Of a DNA stretch of 64,000 nt, positions 1 to 8,480 are shown piece by piece (positions within the stretch are counted from its first letter, which is position 1; every line of letters begins with the position of its first letter). The translations under genes and the position numbers were made by a program. Below the pieces are notes generated by a model that worked only from the letters and a program-made list of their open reading frames with translations, was not told where the DNA came from and ran no database searches. The stretch comes from Trichocoleus sp. FACHB-46 (GTDB lineage: Bacteria > Cyanobacteriota > Cyanobacteriia > FACHB-46). The stretch lies in the NCBI RefSeq assembly GCF_014695385.1, contig NZ_JACJOD010000014.1:1-64000 (forward strand), read 5' to 3'.

Positions 1-89
1 GGTGCTATCTTGGCTTTCAAACTATTTTCTTTTCTAGGTGCGGGGGCCGACTGATTCGGTGCGCTTCCGCGCCCCTTCTCTCTCGACCG

Positions 90-126
90 CTTAGCCAATA
101 TAACGAAGTCCACATAAGACTGTCAA
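90..126 (-). promoter_or_regulatory. Strong sigma70-type promoter firing leftwards
   Basis: On the minus strand a perfect -35 hexamer TTGACA (126-121) is followed after 18 nt by TATATT (102-97), an almost perfect -10. The predicted start is near position 90. The transcript would run off the left edge and begins with GC-rich sequence that can form small hairpins (for example GCGC-GGAA-GCGC and CCGA-loop-TCGG). No convincing ORF follows within the window. A strong promoter before a structured untranslated leader is typical of stable RNA operons, so an rRNA operon to the left is possible, but that is inference. Confidence 0.55.
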
Positions 127-266
127 GGGGTGGGGGAAAGTTTTTTGGATTACTGTAAATGCCCTTCCCTGAAAGGGTCTTAGCCATTTTCATGGCCTTG
201 AGAGCACGATCGCCTACCTTTCAAAACCAAAAAATTTTTACTCAAGCATTGAAGAGGGAATTCAGT

Positions 267-1055
267 TCACTGAGCCCTAGCTTGGCCAAAAAGACAAAGG
301 TCTAAAACTGGGCAGCGATCGCAAGCAGGATTTCGGTAGTAGCAGCAGCGCTGACCGTGTAGCATCAGAACTTCGTGATTATCGTAGACTTGCTGAGCGT
401 TCCAATCGAGAGGAAGTTGAGCTTCCAGGAGAGCATGCGCTGGTCCCACGGCAGTATTAGTTGGGATCAAACCTAGTCGCACGGCTACTCGATGATGGTG
501 ACTATCTACGGGTAAGGCAGGGCGACGCAACCGACTAAATAACAATACGGCTGCGCTGGTTTTAGGGCCTACCCCAGGTAGCGACTCTAGCCATGCCCTT
601 GCTTGGGTGACTGGTAACTCTGCTAGAAAGTCTAGGGATAGCTCGCCATTATGACGCTCGCTGATTAAGCGCAGGATTTGCTGAATGCGAGGGGCTTTTT
701 GTTCTGGCCAAGTGCAAGGTGCGATCGCTGACTGAATCTCTTGAGTTGGAGCATCTCGCACGGCTGACCAATCCGGAAAGCGTGAGGTTAACTGTTTGAA
801 GGCACGGGCTGAATCAGCGTTGCGAGTCCGGTGAGATAACAGCGCTGAAACTAACTCACTTAGGGGATCTAGATCGTGAAAGAACGGGATGGGGCAACCG
901 TACTCTAAGCACAGGCGATCGTGAATTAATAGGACTTTTTGATGTAGCTCTTTAGAGATGGCGGGCGATCGCAAAATTGTTAATTCTCCGACGTTACAAC
1001 GCAGATCGAGAGCAATTTTTAATTGATGCAGCTTTGTGGCTAACACCTCTGTCAA
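267..1055 (-). CDS. Endonuclease III-like DNA glycosylase (HhH-GPD, 4Fe-4S)
   Basis: Base-excision-repair glycosylase/AP-lyase of the Nth family, acting on damaged bases in DNA. The helix-hairpin-helix motif LPGVGPKT is at residues 159-166, with the expected catalytic Lys at 165. The Asp of the PVD motif is at 184. Four cysteines at 238, 245, 248 and 254 have the C-x6-C-x2-C-x5-C spacing of the 4Fe-4S loop. At 262 aa it is longer than E. coli Nth (211 aa) because of about 45 extra N-terminal residues. The start is uncertain: the first codon is TTG, and a GTG three codons later is an alternative. It is divergent from putA. Substrate preference cannot be told from sequence; family assignment is firm. 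Confidence 0.88.
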   Translation of the reverse strand: MTEVLATKLHQLKIALDLRCNVGELTILRSPAISKELHQKVLLIHDRLCLEYGCPIPFFHDLDPLSELVSALLSHRTRNADSARAFKQLTSRFPDWSAVRDAPTQEIQSAIAPCTWPEQKAPRIQQILRLISERHNGELSLDFLAELPVTQARAWLESLPGVGPKTSAAVLLFSRLRRPALPVDSHHHRVAVRLGLIPTNTAVGPAHALLEAQLPLDWNAQQVYDNHEVLMLHGQRCCYYRNPACDRCPVLDLCLFGQARAQ

Positions 1056-1200
1056 CGGTTTGCTAAGTAGAGCACAGGCTGGTGAGCCAACTAGTCCTAG
1101 AGTAACAACGAAGCTTCCAGCGCATTTGCATTTCAGCGCTCACAATAGGAAGTAGAGAGATCGTACCCGCAGCTTTTGGCCAAATGGGAGCCTTGTATCT

Positions 1201-4200
1201 ATGGTTGTCCACATCTCCAGTCGAGCCGACGAAATTCAAGTTCAAGCATTAGAACAACTGACCCAAGCGATCGCCCAACAACTGTTGACAGCCTCGCGAG
1301 AGAGTCGCTCCTTTTTTGCCCAAATGCGCGACCAAATGCGCTGGGATGACAAGTTGCTAGCTTGGGCTATGAGTAATCCTGGGTTGCGGGTACAGCTCTT
1401 TCGCTTCATTGACTGCTTACCCTCCCTGCGTAGCAAAACTGAGATTGCTCGACATTTACAAGAATACTTAGGTGATCCAACCGTAGAGTTGCCAGCGGCG
1501 CTTAAAGGCTTGCTCAACTTTGCCAGTCCAGACTCGCTACCAGGACAAGTCGCAGCCACGACTGTTTCAACTGCGGTAGAAACTCTAGCGCATAAATACA
1601 TTGCTGGGGAAAGCGTCAAGCAAGTCCTAAAAACAATCGAACGACTGCGTAAAGACAAGATGACCTTTACCGTTGACTTGCTGGGTGAAGCGGTGATCAC
1701 AGAAGTAGAAGCACAATCCTATTTAGATCGCTATTTAGACTTGATCACCCAGTTAAGTAACGCTGCTAAAACTTGGCCGAGAGTAGAGGCAATTGACCAA
1801 GCAGAGGGAGAGGAGCTTGATAAAGTTCAGGTTTCAGTCAAGCTAACCGCGTTTTATTCCCAATTTGATCCGCTGGATGCTCAAGGTAGCGAAGCCAAAG
1901 TGAGCGATCGCATCCGGACTCTTTTACGACGAGCGAAAGAGGTGGGAGCCGCTATTCATTTTGATATGGAGCAGTATGTCTATAAAGATTTGACCCTAGC
2001 GATTCTGAAGCAAATCTTGATGGAAGAGGAGTTTCGCAGTCGTACAGATATCGGGGTGACGCTGCAAGCTTATTTGCGAGATAGTGAACAAGATTTACAA
2101 GGTTTAGTCGCTTGGGCCAAGGAACGCAGGTATCCAGTTACAGTGCGCTTGGTTAAAGGTGCTTATTGGGATCAGGAGATCATTAAAGCCGCACAAAAAG
2201 ATTGGTCAGAACCTGTTTACAAAGACAAATCTTCTACAGATGCTAACTTTGAGAACTTGACGCGCATCCTGCTAGAAAACCACGAGTATCTTTATGCAGC
2301 GATCGGGAGCCACAACGTTCGATCGCAGGCTTATGCAATCGCGATCGCCCAGACTCTCAAGATTCCTCGGCGACGGATCGAGTTGCAGGTGCTCTACGGC
2401 ATGGCGGATAAGTTTGCCAAAGCTCTGGTTGAGCAGGGATATCGAGTACGAGTTTATTGTCCTTATGGTGACTTGATTCCAGGGATGTCTTACCTGATTC
2501 GGCGTCTGCTGGAAAATACCGCCAACAGTTCCTTCCTTCGACAAAATCTTGAGGAGCGACCGAGTGCAGAACTTTTGGCACCTCCACAAGTGACAACTGC
2601 GGATCAAGCAGGCACCGCTTCACTTCCGGTTTCTACTCATCAAGCTCATTTTCAGAATGTCCCTGACACCGACTATGCTGATTTAGCTCAACGGCAACCT
2701 GCTTTGCAGGCGATCGCCACGGTGCAGCAGCAGTTGGGAAAAACCTACTGGCCCCTGATTAACGGCGAATATCAGCAGACCGAAGCTCAGGTAGATTCTG
2801 TTAATCCTTCTAACCCTATAGAAGTAATTGGCCGCATTGGTTTAATGAGCCAGGCTCAGGCAGATAAGGCGATCGCAGCAGCTAAGGTAGCATTCCCAGC
2901 TTGGCAACGTACTCCTGCTCAGCAACGAGCTAATATTCTTCGCAAAGCTGCTGATTTGCTCAACCAACGCCGCGCCGAGCTAGCTGCTTGGATTGTGCTG
3001 GAAGTTGGCAAGCCCTTGCGGGAAGCAGATGGTGAAGTCTCCGAGGCGATCGATTTCTGCCGCTACTACGCGGATGAGATGGAGCGGTTGGAACCAGGGC
3101 ATAGTTACGATTTAGCTGGTGAAACCAATCGCTACCACTACCGACCTAGAGGTATTGTGCTAGTGATTTCTCCTTGGAATTTCCCCTTAGCAATTCCAAC
3201 CGGGATGGCTGTAGCAGCTTTAGTCGCAGGCAATTGCACTCTGCTCAAGCCTGCTGAGGTTTCCTCGGTGATTATTGCCAAATTGACCGAAATTCTGGTA
3301 GAGGCGGGCGTTCCTAAAGGCGTTTTTCAATATGTGCCAGCCAAAGGATCAACGGTTGGCGCTTATATGGTGAAGCATCCCGATATCCACATGATTACCT
3401 TTACTGGATCTCAGGAGGTGGGTTGCCGCATTTATGCAGATGCTGCCATTTTGCAACCAGGACAAAGGCACCTCAAGCAGGTGGTTGCTGAGATGGGTGG
3501 CAAAAATGCCATCATTATTGATGAGAGTGCCGATTTAGACCAAGCTGTGCAAGGTGTTGTGCAGTCGGCTTTCGGCTATAGCGGCCAAAAATGTTCTGCT
3601 TGCTCACGAGTCATTGTGGTGGAGCCAATCTATGAAGGGTTTGTGGCTCGGCTAGTAGAAGCAACGCGATCGCTGAATGTAGGTGATGCGGCTCATCCTA
3701 GTACTCAAGTCGGTCCTGTCATTGATGCCACGGCTCGCGATCGCATCAAGAGTTATATCGAGCAAGGTAAATCTGAAGCCCAAGTTGCGTTAGAAATGCC
3801 AACTCCGGACACGGGGTATTTTGTTGGACCTGTTGTTTTTAGCGAAGTCGCTCCTACTGCCGCGATCGCTCAAGAAGAAATTTTTGGCCCAGTGCTATCT
3901 GTGATTCGGGCTAAGAATTTTGCTGAAGCTTTGGCGATTGCGAATGGCACGCAATTCGCTCTCACAGGCGGTCTTTATTCCCGCACTCCTTCTCACATTC
4001 AGCAAGCCCAAGCTGAGTTTGAGGTGGGCAATTTGTACATTAATCGAGGCATTACAGGCGCGATCGTAGCTCGTCAACCCTTTGGCGGTTTTAAGCTCTC
4101 TGGAGTGGGCTCTAAGGCAGGTGGCCCTGATTATCTACTGCAATTCTTGGAGCCTTATGCAATTACGGAAAACATTCAACGTCAAGGGTTTGCGCCAATT

Positions 4201-4215
4201 GAAGGAGTAGATTAA
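1201..4215 (+). CDS. putA: Bifunctional proline dehydrogenase / delta-1-pyrroline-5-carboxylate dehydrogenase
   Basis: Oxidises proline to glutamate in two steps: an FAD-dependent proline dehydrogenase domain (about residues 120-450) and an NAD-dependent P5C dehydrogenase of the aldehyde dehydrogenase fold (about 515-1000). Visible landmarks are VRLVKGAYW (315-323) and YLIRRLLENT (431-440) in the PRODH barrel, and PWNFP (658-662), catalytic-type Glu764 (AEMGGKN) and nucleophile Cys798 (GQKCSA) in the ALDH part. The length of 1004 aa matches PutA proteins without the N-terminal ribbon-helix-helix repressor domain of E. coli PutA, so self-repression is not expected. The next gene starts 30 bp downstream and could be cotranscribed. 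Confidence 0.95.
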   Translation: MVVHISSRADEIQVQALEQLTQAIAQQLLTASRESRSFFAQMRDQMRWDDKLLAWAMSNPGLRVQLFRFIDCLPSLRSKTEIARHLQEYLGDPTVELPAALKGLLNFASPDSLPGQVAATTVSTAVETLAHKYIAGESVKQVLKTIERLRKDKMTFTVDLLGEAVITEVEAQSYLDRYLDLITQLSNAAKTWPRVEAIDQAEGEELDKVQVSVKLTAFYSQFDPLDAQGSEAKVSDRIRTLLRRAKEVGAAIHFDMEQYVYKDLTLAILKQILMEEEFRSRTDIGVTLQAYLRDSEQDLQGLVAWAKERRYPVTVRLVKGAYWDQEIIKAAQKDWSEPVYKDKSSTDANFENLTRILLENHEYLYAAIGSHNVRSQAYAIAIAQTLKIPRRRIELQVLYGMADKFAKALVEQGYRVRVYCPYGDLIPGMSYLIRRLLENTANSSFLRQNLEERPSAELLAPPQVTTADQAGTASLPVSTHQAHFQNVPDTDYADLAQRQPALQAIATVQQQLGKTYWPLINGEYQQTEAQVDSVNPSNPIEVIGRIGLMSQAQADKAIAAAKVAFPAWQRTPAQQRANILRKAADLLNQRRAELAAWIVLEVGKPLREADGEVSEAIDFCRYYADEMERLEPGHSYDLAGETNRYHYRPRGIVLVISPWNFPLAIPTGMAVAALVAGNCTLLKPAEVSSVIIAKLTEILVEAGVPKGVFQYVPAKGSTVGAYMVKHPDIHMITFTGSQEVGCRIYADAAILQPGQRHLKQVVAEMGGKNAIIIDESADLDQAVQGVVQSAFGYSGQKCSACSRVIVVEPIYEGFVARLVEATRSLNVGDAAHPSTQVGPVIDATARDRIKSYIEQGKSEAQVALEMPTPDTGYFVGPVVFSEVAPTAAIAQEEIFGPVLSVIRAKNFAEALAIANGTQFALTGGLYSRTPSHIQQAQAEFEVGNLYINRGITGAIVARQPFGGFKLSGVGSKAGGPDYLLQFLEPYAITENIQRQGFAPIEGVD

Positions 4216-4245
4216 GCCATCATCCGAAGCTTTGGCTAATCACTG

Positions 4246-4686
4246 ATGGAAAACCTGAAGCTGACAATTGTGACCTACACCAAAGCACAGGTGTCGATTC
4301 AAGCAATTCGATACTTGGTTTTTCAAGTTGAACAAAAAGTTGATCCAGCACTTGATTTTGATGGATTAGATCCAGAGAGCCAGCATATTTTGGCTTCTGT
4401 GGATAGCCAGCCTATCGGCACTACCAGACTACGGTATTTAGATGAGCAAACTGTCAAAATAGAACGGCTAGCAGTTTTACCGGAATTCCGGGGACAAAAG
4501 ATTGGCCGCAGAATTATGGAGGCTGCACTGGAATTTCTCACCCAATCTAAAGTTAAAACAGTACAATTGCATGCTCAGTTTTATGTCAAAGATCTGTATC
4601 AAAAGCTGGGTTTCACTCAAGTTGGAGATGTATTTGAAGAAGCAGGAATTCTGCACGTCAAGATGAAAAAGAAGTTGCATGACTAG
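4246..4686 (+). CDS. GNAT-family N-acetyltransferase (ElaA/YjcF-like)
   Basis: Small acetyl-CoA-dependent acyltransferase of 146 aa. The GNAT core is visible: the strand KIERLAVLPEFRG (71-83) followed by the acetyl-CoA pyrophosphate loop RGQKIGRR (82-89), then a helix, and the C-terminal LYQKLGF motif (117-123). The ending with GILHVKM resembles the ElaA/YjcF branch, whose substrates are mostly unknown. It lies 30 bp after putA on the same strand, so cotranscription is likely. Its last 29 bases overlap the 3' end of the convergent histidine kinase gene. The acceptor substrate cannot be inferred. Confidence 0.85.
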   Translation: MENLKLTIVTYTKAQVSIQAIRYLVFQVEQKVDPALDFDGLDPESQHILASVDSQPIGTTRLRYLDEQTVKIERLAVLPEFRGQKIGRRIMEAALEFLTQSKVKTVQLHAQFYVKDLYQKLGFTQVGDVFEEAGILHVKMKKKLHD

Positions 4687-6607
4687 TAAGTGATAGATCT
4701 GGTAGACAGAGGGTGAACTGGCTACCGCAACCTAAGGTAGAAGTGACTGTGACATCGCCACCGTGAAGACGGGCGAGTTTACGGGTTAGAGCCAGACCTA
4801 AACCTGTTCCTTCGTATTGTCGGTTCAGCTCACCATCTACTTGAGAAAAGAGTTGAAACAACAAAGGAATTTCTGCCTCGTCAATACCAATGCCTGTATC
4901 AGCAATAGTAAATATAAAATCATCTGTTTGCTTACAGACGGACAGTGAGACTTGGCCTACAGACGTAAACTTAACAGCGTTAGATAACAGGTTCAACAGC
5001 ATTTGCTTTAAGCGCCGTTCATCGGCAACGCAGGTCTTAGCTTGACTGTCAATTGTGCTAACTAGCTGTAGCCCTTTCGCTAACGCTTGCTCTTTAACTG
5101 TACCTAGACAATACTGGCAAAGTTCAGGTATTGAAATAGGGGCTAGGCTTAACTCTTCATAACCTGCCTCAATCCTAGAGCAATCTAAGATGTCATTAAT
5201 CAGAGATAAGAGATTTTCACCACTGCTATGAATGCAAGATATATATTCTTGCTGTTTGTCATTTAAGGAACCAAAAATTTGTTTTTGTAGCAGTTGAGAT
5301 AATCCTAGAATTGCATTTAGAGGGGTACGAAGCTCATGACTCATCGTGCTTAAAAATTCAGTCTTGGCTTGATTAACTGCCTCAGAAATTTGTTTCTCTA
5401 CTTCTAATTCTTGAGTTTTAGATTGAACTAAGTTTTTGGTTTTGCAAAGCGCGATCGCAGCTTGTTCAGCAATTTTCTCTAGAAGCGAAATCTCATCTGT
5501 GGTGAATTGGCGGTAATCACTTGTAGTGTGCAAACCAATACCACCAAACAAGGCATCCTGAATAAAAATAGGAGCACTGAGTACAGAAAGGTGATACTGC
5601 TGAACCCGCTGTATAGTGACGTTTCTTGCTGCGTAATCAGGGGCATGAAAAACACGTCGATGATAAAATTCGGAATCTAGATCTAGCAGATCAGGCCATA
5701 CAGATACAGGTGCCTGAAAGCTCAACATTGACCCAATCTCAGGGTTCACTCGCCACTCATTTAATATTTGAATAAAACTAGCCTGAAACTGAAAGATAAT
5801 CACTCGATCGACCGCAAAATACCGACCAATACACTGAGTAATTTCATCTAAGATTTGCTCAGAATCAAGGGTTGAATTAATGGCTCGGTTGATCTGATTC
5901 AGCAGTTGTTCGCGTTGTGCTTGCTGTTGCAGTTGATTGAACAATTCAGCCTGTCGGACTGCAATTGATACTAGAGTCGCTACTTGCTCTAGAAACTCTA
6001 CTTCATCAGGTTGCCAAAAATGCGCTTCGGAACACTGTTGGGCTACTAACAACCCCCACGATTGCTCCTGATTTGGTTCATCAGTTTGAGTAGTAGATGA
6101 TTGTTCAGTACTGGTAGTATCTACTTCTACGGGTTCATTGGCAAAGGCAGCATCAGCCTGAAAAATTGGCACTACTAGCTTTGCTTTAACTTGCAACTGG
6201 TTCATCAATTGCAAAAACTCAACTGCATAATTGCCCTCAGCAGTATCATTAATGATCTGGTTTTGATTCAGTTCTGTATTTAAATCTGAGCTTGATTGCC
6301 AAACCGAATGACTTTTTCTTGCTGGGTACAACGACCATTCAGGAGATACTGACTCAGCCACTAAAGTTCCATTCTGATTCGAATCAAAGCGGTAGATTAA
6401 AAGACGATCAGTTTGCAAGAATTGACGAATTTCTACAACGGTTGTCGCCAAAATTTGATCTAAACTCAGCGATCGCCGAATTCGCAACGCTATATTACGC
6501 AGTAAACAATCGCGCTCTGTCTGCTGCCATTCAGCTTGTTTGCGCTCGCTCATATTCAATCGAAAGTTAGTAAAATCAAACTTTTGGATGAAACCATGTT
6601 GCAACAT
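4658..6607 (-). CDS. GAF-GAF sensor histidine kinase
   Basis: Soluble two-component sensor kinase of 649 aa without membrane segments. Order: GAF 1 (about 40-223), interrupted by an acidic Ser/Thr/Glu-rich stretch at 150-183; GAF 2 (about 238-388); a short coiled coil; HisKA with phosphoacceptor His424 in the motif TMSHELRTPLN; and HATPase_c with N-box Asn543, G1 DTGIGI (570-575) and G2 GTGLGLAL (600-607). All kinase boxes are intact, so it should be active. The ATG at 6607 has an AGGA ribosome-binding site five to six bases upstream, which supports this start over the internal Met19. No response regulator is adjacent, so its partner is elsewhere. It overlaps the convergent GNAT gene by 29 bp. 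Confidence 0.92.
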   Translation of the reverse strand: MLQHGFIQKFDFTNFRLNMSERKQAEWQQTERDCLLRNIALRIRRSLSLDQILATTVVEIRQFLQTDRLLIYRFDSNQNGTLVAESVSPEWSLYPARKSHSVWQSSSDLNTELNQNQIINDTAEGNYAVEFLQLMNQLQVKAKLVVPIFQADAAFANEPVEVDTTSTEQSSTTQTDEPNQEQSWGLLVAQQCSEAHFWQPDEVEFLEQVATLVSIAVRQAELFNQLQQQAQREQLLNQINRAINSTLDSEQILDEITQCIGRYFAVDRVIIFQFQASFIQILNEWRVNPEIGSMLSFQAPVSVWPDLLDLDSEFYHRRVFHAPDYAARNVTIQRVQQYHLSVLSAPIFIQDALFGGIGLHTTSDYRQFTTDEISLLEKIAEQAAIALCKTKNLVQSKTQELEVEKQISEAVNQAKTEFLSTMSHELRTPLNAILGLSQLLQKQIFGSLNDKQQEYISCIHSSGENLLSLINDILDCSRIEAGYEELSLAPISIPELCQYCLGTVKEQALAKGLQLVSTIDSQAKTCVADERRLKQMLLNLLSNAVKFTSVGQVSLSVCKQTDDFIFTIADTGIGIDEAEIPLLFQLFSQVDGELNRQYEGTGLGLALTRKLARLHGGDVTVTSTLGCGSQFTLCLPDLSLTSHATSFSS

Positions 6608-6782
6608 TAAGTCCTGAGCAACTTTCTAGCAATCCCTTAAACTAGTGAAAACATCCTCATCCTACTTCTCGAAACTAGCAGCCTTTTTACAATTTTGGCG
6701 TTATTTAAGGATCAAAACTCACCGCGTTTCGGCATGAACTATTTAGAGTTATGGTTGATAACAGCGTTTAGAGTCAATCCTG

Positions 6783-7724
6783 ATGGCTGATATGGAACTA
6801 AGAATTGTCTCTCTGATCCCGAGTGCCACAGAAATTTTGGCTCAGCTAGGTTTGACGCATCAGATTGTGGGGCGATCGCATGAGTGTGACTATCCGGTAG
6901 AGATTCTAACTCGCCCAGTTTGCACAGAACCTAAATTTAACCCAGTGGGTACGAGTGCAGAAATTCACGATCGCGTGACTGACTTGCTCCAATCCGCACT
7001 CAGTGTTTATCGAGTCAGAACTGAGGTTCTAGAGCAGTTAAAGCCGACTCATATTTTGACCCAGGCTCAATGCGAAGTCTGCGCTGTCAATTTAGCCGAT
7101 GTTGAGCAAGCTGTGGCTACGCTGACCCAGACTCAACCACAAATTATTTCGCTACAACCGAATACGTTAAAGGATATTTGGGACGATATCCGACGAGTAG
7201 CGATCGCCTTGGGGATTGAGAGCCAATCTAGCCTGACTCAACTACAAACCAGAGTAGAGGCATGTGCCACCAAAACGCAAGCTCTCAGCGATCGCCCCAC
7301 GGTTGCTTGTATCGAATGGGCCGAACCGTTGATGGCCGCAGGCAATTGGATACCTGAGTTGGTTGAGTTAGCCGGAGGTCAGTCCCTATTTGGTGTTGTC
7401 GGTCAGCACTCGCCTTGGTTGCAATGGGATGCCTTAGTAGCTGCCGACCCTGAGGTGATAATTTTGATGCCTTGCGGTTATGACTTGGAACGCACTCATC
7501 AAGATGCGATCGCTTTAGCCAAACATCCCGAATGGCCAATGTTGCGAGCAGTGCAAGCAGGCAGTGTTTACGTTACGGATGGTAATCAATATTTCAACCG
7601 TCCTGGCCCTCGATTAGTGGATTCCCTAGAAATCCTCACCGAGATTTTGCATGCCCATCTATTTAACTTTGGCTATGAGGGCACAGGATGGCAGCGTCTA
7701 CCTGCTCAAGTTAAGGTCAACTAG
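6783..7724 (+). CDS. Cobalamin-binding-type (BtuF-like) periplasmic-binding-fold protein
   Basis: A 313-aa member of the helical-backbone metal/cobalamin receptor fold found in BtuF and related ABC transporter binding proteins. The N-terminal strand-helix VSLIPSATEIL (9-19) and the motif RSHECDYP (31-38) are typical of this cobalamin-binding-annotated subgroup, as is QAQCEVCAV (95-103). There is no signal peptide or lipobox, so unlike BtuF it is probably cytoplasmic, and no transporter genes are adjacent. A start at ATG 6792 (Met4) is equally possible. A role in corrinoid or metal-tetrapyrrole handling is inferred only from the family. Confidence 0.75.
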   Translation: MADMELRIVSLIPSATEILAQLGLTHQIVGRSHECDYPVEILTRPVCTEPKFNPVGTSAEIHDRVTDLLQSALSVYRVRTEVLEQLKPTHILTQAQCEVCAVNLADVEQAVATLTQTQPQIISLQPNTLKDIWDDIRRVAIALGIESQSSLTQLQTRVEACATKTQALSDRPTVACIEWAEPLMAAGNWIPELVELAGGQSLFGVVGQHSPWLQWDALVAADPEVIILMPCGYDLERTHQDAIALAKHPEWPMLRAVQAGSVYVTDGNQYFNRPGPRLVDSLEILTEILHAHLFNFGYEGTGWQRLPAQVKVN

Positions 7725-7764
7725 GAAGTTGGGCCAGGAAGAGGCAATGCAAGCGATCGCTCTT

Positions 7765-8340
7765 TTACCAAACAGAATCAAGACTGAGTACAAACCCAGG
7801 CAATATCCCTTCTCCTGCAAGTGATACGGGCGATTTGAGAATCTCCACATCGTGGTTAGGGCGGTAAATTTCCACTTGCTGAGATTTGCGATCGATCAAC
7901 CAACCCAACTGCACTCCATTCTCACGATATTCCTGCATTTTTTCTTGTACTGTGGTCAAGCGATCGCTGGGCGATACCAACTCAATCACAAAGTCTGGAC
8001 AGAGGGGAATAAACCCTGCTTTTTGCTCAGGAGTCAGAGCATCCCACCGGGCTTGCTGCACCCAAGCCACATCAGGAGAGCGATTGGCACCGTTCGGCAA
8101 CTTAAAGCCAGTGGAAGAATCGAACACTTGGCCTAGTTTCTGTTGCTGATTCCAAATCCAAAGCTGAGCCGTTAAACCTGCGTTACGGTTTCCGGTTTCT
8201 CCTCCGGTGGGTGCCATGATGATCAATTCTCCGGTCGCAGAGCGTTCAAATTTCAAATCACGATTTTTCTGACAGAGCTGATAAAACTGCTCGTCGGTCA
8301 GGTCAATTATCGAATTGAAGTCAACCGTAAGGCTAGTCAT
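7765..8340 (-). CDS. Uma2-family (DUF820) putative nuclease-fold protein
   Basis: Member of the Uma2/DUF820 family, which is greatly expanded in cyanobacteria and has a PD-(D/E)xK restriction-endonuclease-like fold; the biological role is unknown. Visible family landmarks are FERSATGELIIMAPTGGETG, SPDVAWV, PDFVIELVSPSD and GVQLGWLID, which carry the predicted metal-binding Asp and Glu-x-Val residues. I prefer the ATG at 8340 (MTSLTVDF) because this is the usual family beginning; a GTG seven codons upstream (8361) is also in frame. It is monocistronic, convergent with the BtuF-like gene and upstream of the chlH terminator. Confidence 0.85.
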   Translation of the reverse strand: MTSLTVDFNSIIDLTDEQFYQLCQKNRDLKFERSATGELIIMAPTGGETGNRNAGLTAQLWIWNQQQKLGQVFDSSTGFKLPNGANRSPDVAWVQQARWDALTPEQKAGFIPLCPDFVIELVSPSDRLTTVQEKMQEYRENGVQLGWLIDRKSQQVEIYRPNHDVEILKSPVSLAGEGILPGFVLSLDSVW

Positions 8341-8389
8341 GGCGCGATCGCGGCACTCCACAAACAGATGCCTTTAATTTAACGCAAGC

Positions 8390-8416
8390 AAAAAGGGAGG
8401 CTCAAACATGCCTCCC
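8390..8416 (-). terminator. Rho-independent terminator of chlH
   Basis: On the minus strand GGGAGGC (8416-8410) pairs with GCCTCCC (8401-8395) around an 8-nt loop and is followed by five T (8394-8390). It lies about 65 bp after the chlH stop codon and before the Uma2 gene on the same strand, separating the two transcripts. Confidence 0.8.
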
Positions 8417-8480
8417 CTAAGCAAATCAACTCATTGGCGATAACTGTTTAAGCAGCCTAAAAAATCAACAGTTCGCCTAA

